A stretch of 5,845 bases of DNA from Anaerolineales bacterium (lineage in GTDB: Bacteria; Chloroflexota; Anaerolineae; Anaerolineales; Villigracilaceae), in NCBI GenBank assembly GCA_015489255.1, contig WGAD01000020.1:1-5845 (forward strand). The letters are read 5' to 3'. The notes under the pieces were generated by a model that saw nothing but the letters and a program-made list of their open reading frames with translations, did not search any database and was not told where the DNA came from. Of the stretch, positions 4,891-5,845 are shown in pieces; within the stretch, counting starts at the first letter, position 1, and every line of letters starts with the position of its first letter. Both the position numbers and the translations under genes were made by a program.

Positions 4891-5845
4891 TCAAGGCGCC
4901 GTGTATGTGATGGTGATCTGGATGTTGTCGGCAAAGCGGACGACATCGGCCACGTTGTCAAAATCGCTTTCCAAATCGTTGAACTGCAGGCGGAATTGTG
5001 CCATCCCGCCGGCCTGGCCCTCCAGGTAAGCGATCAGGGCGCTGCTGCCGTTGAAGGCGCTGCCCAATTCTCCCTCGCTGCACCAACGGGCCAGCGCGCC
5101 GATGGGCGGAGCGCCAAAGTAATCGCCGCTGTCGATCGTATTGCCATAGTTCTGCGAATACATGCGCAGGCAGCCGAGCGAGCCAAAGGGATCGCCGACG
5201 GTATCGAAGTTGCTGAAGTCCACCTGCACCTGGGAAATGGTCGAACCGGCGGGAATGCTGCTCAAATCGAAAGTGATGAAAGCCTGCAAACCTGCGTTGG
5301 AGGAATCGTCGCCCACGTTGGGATAATGGATGACGCCGCCGTCGCTGGTGACCGCTCCGCTATTTACCGGCGAGAAGCTCACGGGAAACACCGGAATGAC
5401 AAAGGTAGGGATGGGCAGCGGAACGAGAACCAGGGGCGTGGAGGTCGGTGCGGCGGGTTCTACCTTGATGTCCACCCAGAAAGCGTTGTTGTTCATCAGG
5501 CCAAAGTTGTTGCCGCCGGCATCGCGTAAACGCCAGTAGCCGCGATAGGCGCCGGGCGCGCCCGGGGCAGTCAAATCCACGGCGATGTCCACCGTTTCGC
5601 CCGGGTTGACGACGGTGGTCAATTGCTGCACCAGCGGGCCGCCCATTTGTTCCCCGCTGTCGAAAACCAGGGCGTAGTTCGTCGTCCACGAACAGGTGCC
5701 CACGTTCTTCAGCCGCCAGACTTTGGTAAAGTTGTTCCCCGGTGGCATCACGCTGCCGTCCGGCACGGTGACATCGGCCACGAAGGACGCCTGGTTGCAG
5801 GGGCGCGGAGTGGCGCTTGGCGTCACCGGTACGGCCTGCGTGGGC
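4891..5845 (-). CDS. Secreted-type protein with NBR1-like Ig (four-tryptophan) domain and unassigned C-terminal domain; N-terminus outside window
   Basis: The frame is open from the right edge of the window to a TGA at 4891-4893, so the gene is cut at its 5' end. A GTG at 5824-5826 is in frame but lies within a Pro/Thr linker and is unlikely to be the real start. Counting from that GTG as residue 1, the visible order is: a Pro/Thr-rich linker that runs in from the edge; an Ig-like domain of the kind found in human NBR1 (about 10-122); a hydrophobic Pro/Val/Ile-rich linker (about 124-150); and a C-terminal, probably beta-sandwich domain (about 150-311). Each domain has exactly two cysteines (10 and 46; 219 and 249), which fits disulfides and export. 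A signal peptide or lipobox would lie outside the window and cannot be checked. By family analogy it would be an extracytoplasmic adhesion or binding protein; no catalytic motif was seen, and the ligand is unknown. It converges on gpmA and shares its terminator. Confidence 0.88.
   Translation of the reverse strand, partial: PTQAVPVTPSATPRPCNQASFVADVTVPDGSVMPPGNNFTKVWRLKNVGTCSWTTNYALVFDSGEQMGGPLVQQLTTVVNPGETVDIAVDLTAPGAPGAYRGYWRLRDAGGNNFGLMNNNAFWVDIKVEPAAPTSTPLVLVPLPIPTFVIPVFPVSFSPVNSGAVTSDGGVIHYPNVGDDSSNAGLQAFITFDLSSIPAGSTISQVQVDFSNFDTVGDPFGSLGCLRMYSQNYGNTIDSGDYFGAPPIGALARWCSEGELGSAFNGSSALIAYLEGQAGGMAQFRLQFNDLESDFDNVADVVRFADNIQITITYTAP
4894..5379 (-). other. Domain: unassigned C-terminal beta-rich domain
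   Basis: About 160 residues follow the hydrophobic linker. The segment with ITFDLSSIPAGSTISQVQVDF resembles the core strand pair of DNRLRE/CBM96-like beta-sandwich modules, where 'FDLSSIPAGSTI' type strings are common. The rest (GCLRMYSQNYGN, LARWCSEGE, FRLQFND, ITITYTAP) I cannot place in a named family. Two cysteines (codons 5170-5172 and 5080-5082) could pair. An acidic stretch (NDLESDFDNVADVV) might bind calcium, but this is speculation. Carbohydrate or surface binding is possible from the resemblance only. Confidence 0.5.
5461..5799 (-). other. Domain: NBR1-type Ig-like (FW, four-tryptophan) domain
   Basis: The domain begins CNQASFVADVTVPDG and includes KVWRLKNVGTCSW, YRGYWRLRDAGGNNFG and a final FWVDIKV. 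Its four tryptophans (codons at 5716-5718, 5686-5688, 5533-5535 and 5476-5478) fit the four-tryptophan signature that names this fold. In human NBR1 the domain binds cargo and autophagy partners; bacterial copies are known, but their role is largely open. Cys at 5797-5799 and Cys at 5689-5691 may form a disulfide across the sandwich. Confidence 0.85.

Noticed and set aside
4885..5529. Plus-strand frame of 214 codons opposite the NBR1-like gene
   Set aside because: The minus strand has a recognisable four-tryptophan Ig domain over the same bases. The plus frame has no motif and would start inside the terminator-proximal gap without a ribosome binding site.
5824..5826. GTG as the true start of the minus-strand gene
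   Set aside because: It falls in a Pro/Thr-rich linker that continues in frame to the window edge, with no ribosome binding site visible, and the protein would lack a signal peptide.
1..5845. Mobile elements, CRISPR arrays, tRNA or rRNA genes, or a defence-type gene cluster
   Set aside because: I saw no spaced direct repeats, terminal inverted repeats, transposase motifs or RNA gene signatures; nearly all sequence is accounted for by five genes and short spacers.

Overview
The window is a compact, gene-dense bacterial stretch with high GC (about 60% by eye). It suggests a Chloroflexota genome, probably class Anaerolineae. That guess rests on remembered family resemblance, chiefly the secreted protein at the right edge with an NBR1-type four-tryptophan Ig-like domain behind a Pro/Thr linker, plus the style of the MutS and sugar-type ABC ATPase. 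No ribosomal RNA or other direct taxonomic marker is present, so the assignment is an inference.

Layout, left to right. (1) Bases 1-279 (+) hold the C-terminal end of a large FAD-linked oxidase / Fe-S (GlpC-type, CCG domain) dehydrogenase whose start lies outside the window. (2) A 62-base spacer carries an AT-rich, promoter-like patch and a Shine-Dalgarno. (3) Bases 342-2915 (+) encode a complete DNA mismatch-repair protein MutS with all expected motifs, including a C-terminal beta-clamp-binding peptide. (4) Bases 2956-4056 (+) encode a complete MalK/UgpC/MsmK-type ATPase of a carbohydrate ABC importer, without permease or binding-protein genes beside it. A consensus TATAAT box lies exactly over the mutS stop codon and is the likely promoter for this gene. 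(5) Bases 4066-4821 (+) encode a complete 2,3-bisphosphoglycerate-dependent phosphoglycerate mutase (gpmA). Its ribosome binding site overlaps the stop codon of the ABC gene, so these two form an operon. (6) A strong intrinsic terminator, probably bidirectional, separates gpmA from a convergent gene. (7) Bases 4891-5845 (-) are the C-terminal part of a secreted-type protein: Pro/Thr linker, NBR1-like Ig domain, hydrophobic Pro-rich linker, and a C-terminal presumed beta-sandwich domain.

The plus-strand genes are mostly housekeeping: redox metabolism of hydroxy acids, mismatch repair, sugar uptake energisation and lower glycolysis. The ATPase-gpmA pair could couple sugar import with glycolysis, which is an inference from adjacency. 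I found no mobile element, CRISPR array, tRNA or rRNA. I see no clear evidence of a new multi-gene system. The most unusual items are the prokaryotic NBR1-type Ig protein with its unassigned C-terminal domain, and the promoter box embedded in the mutS stop codon.
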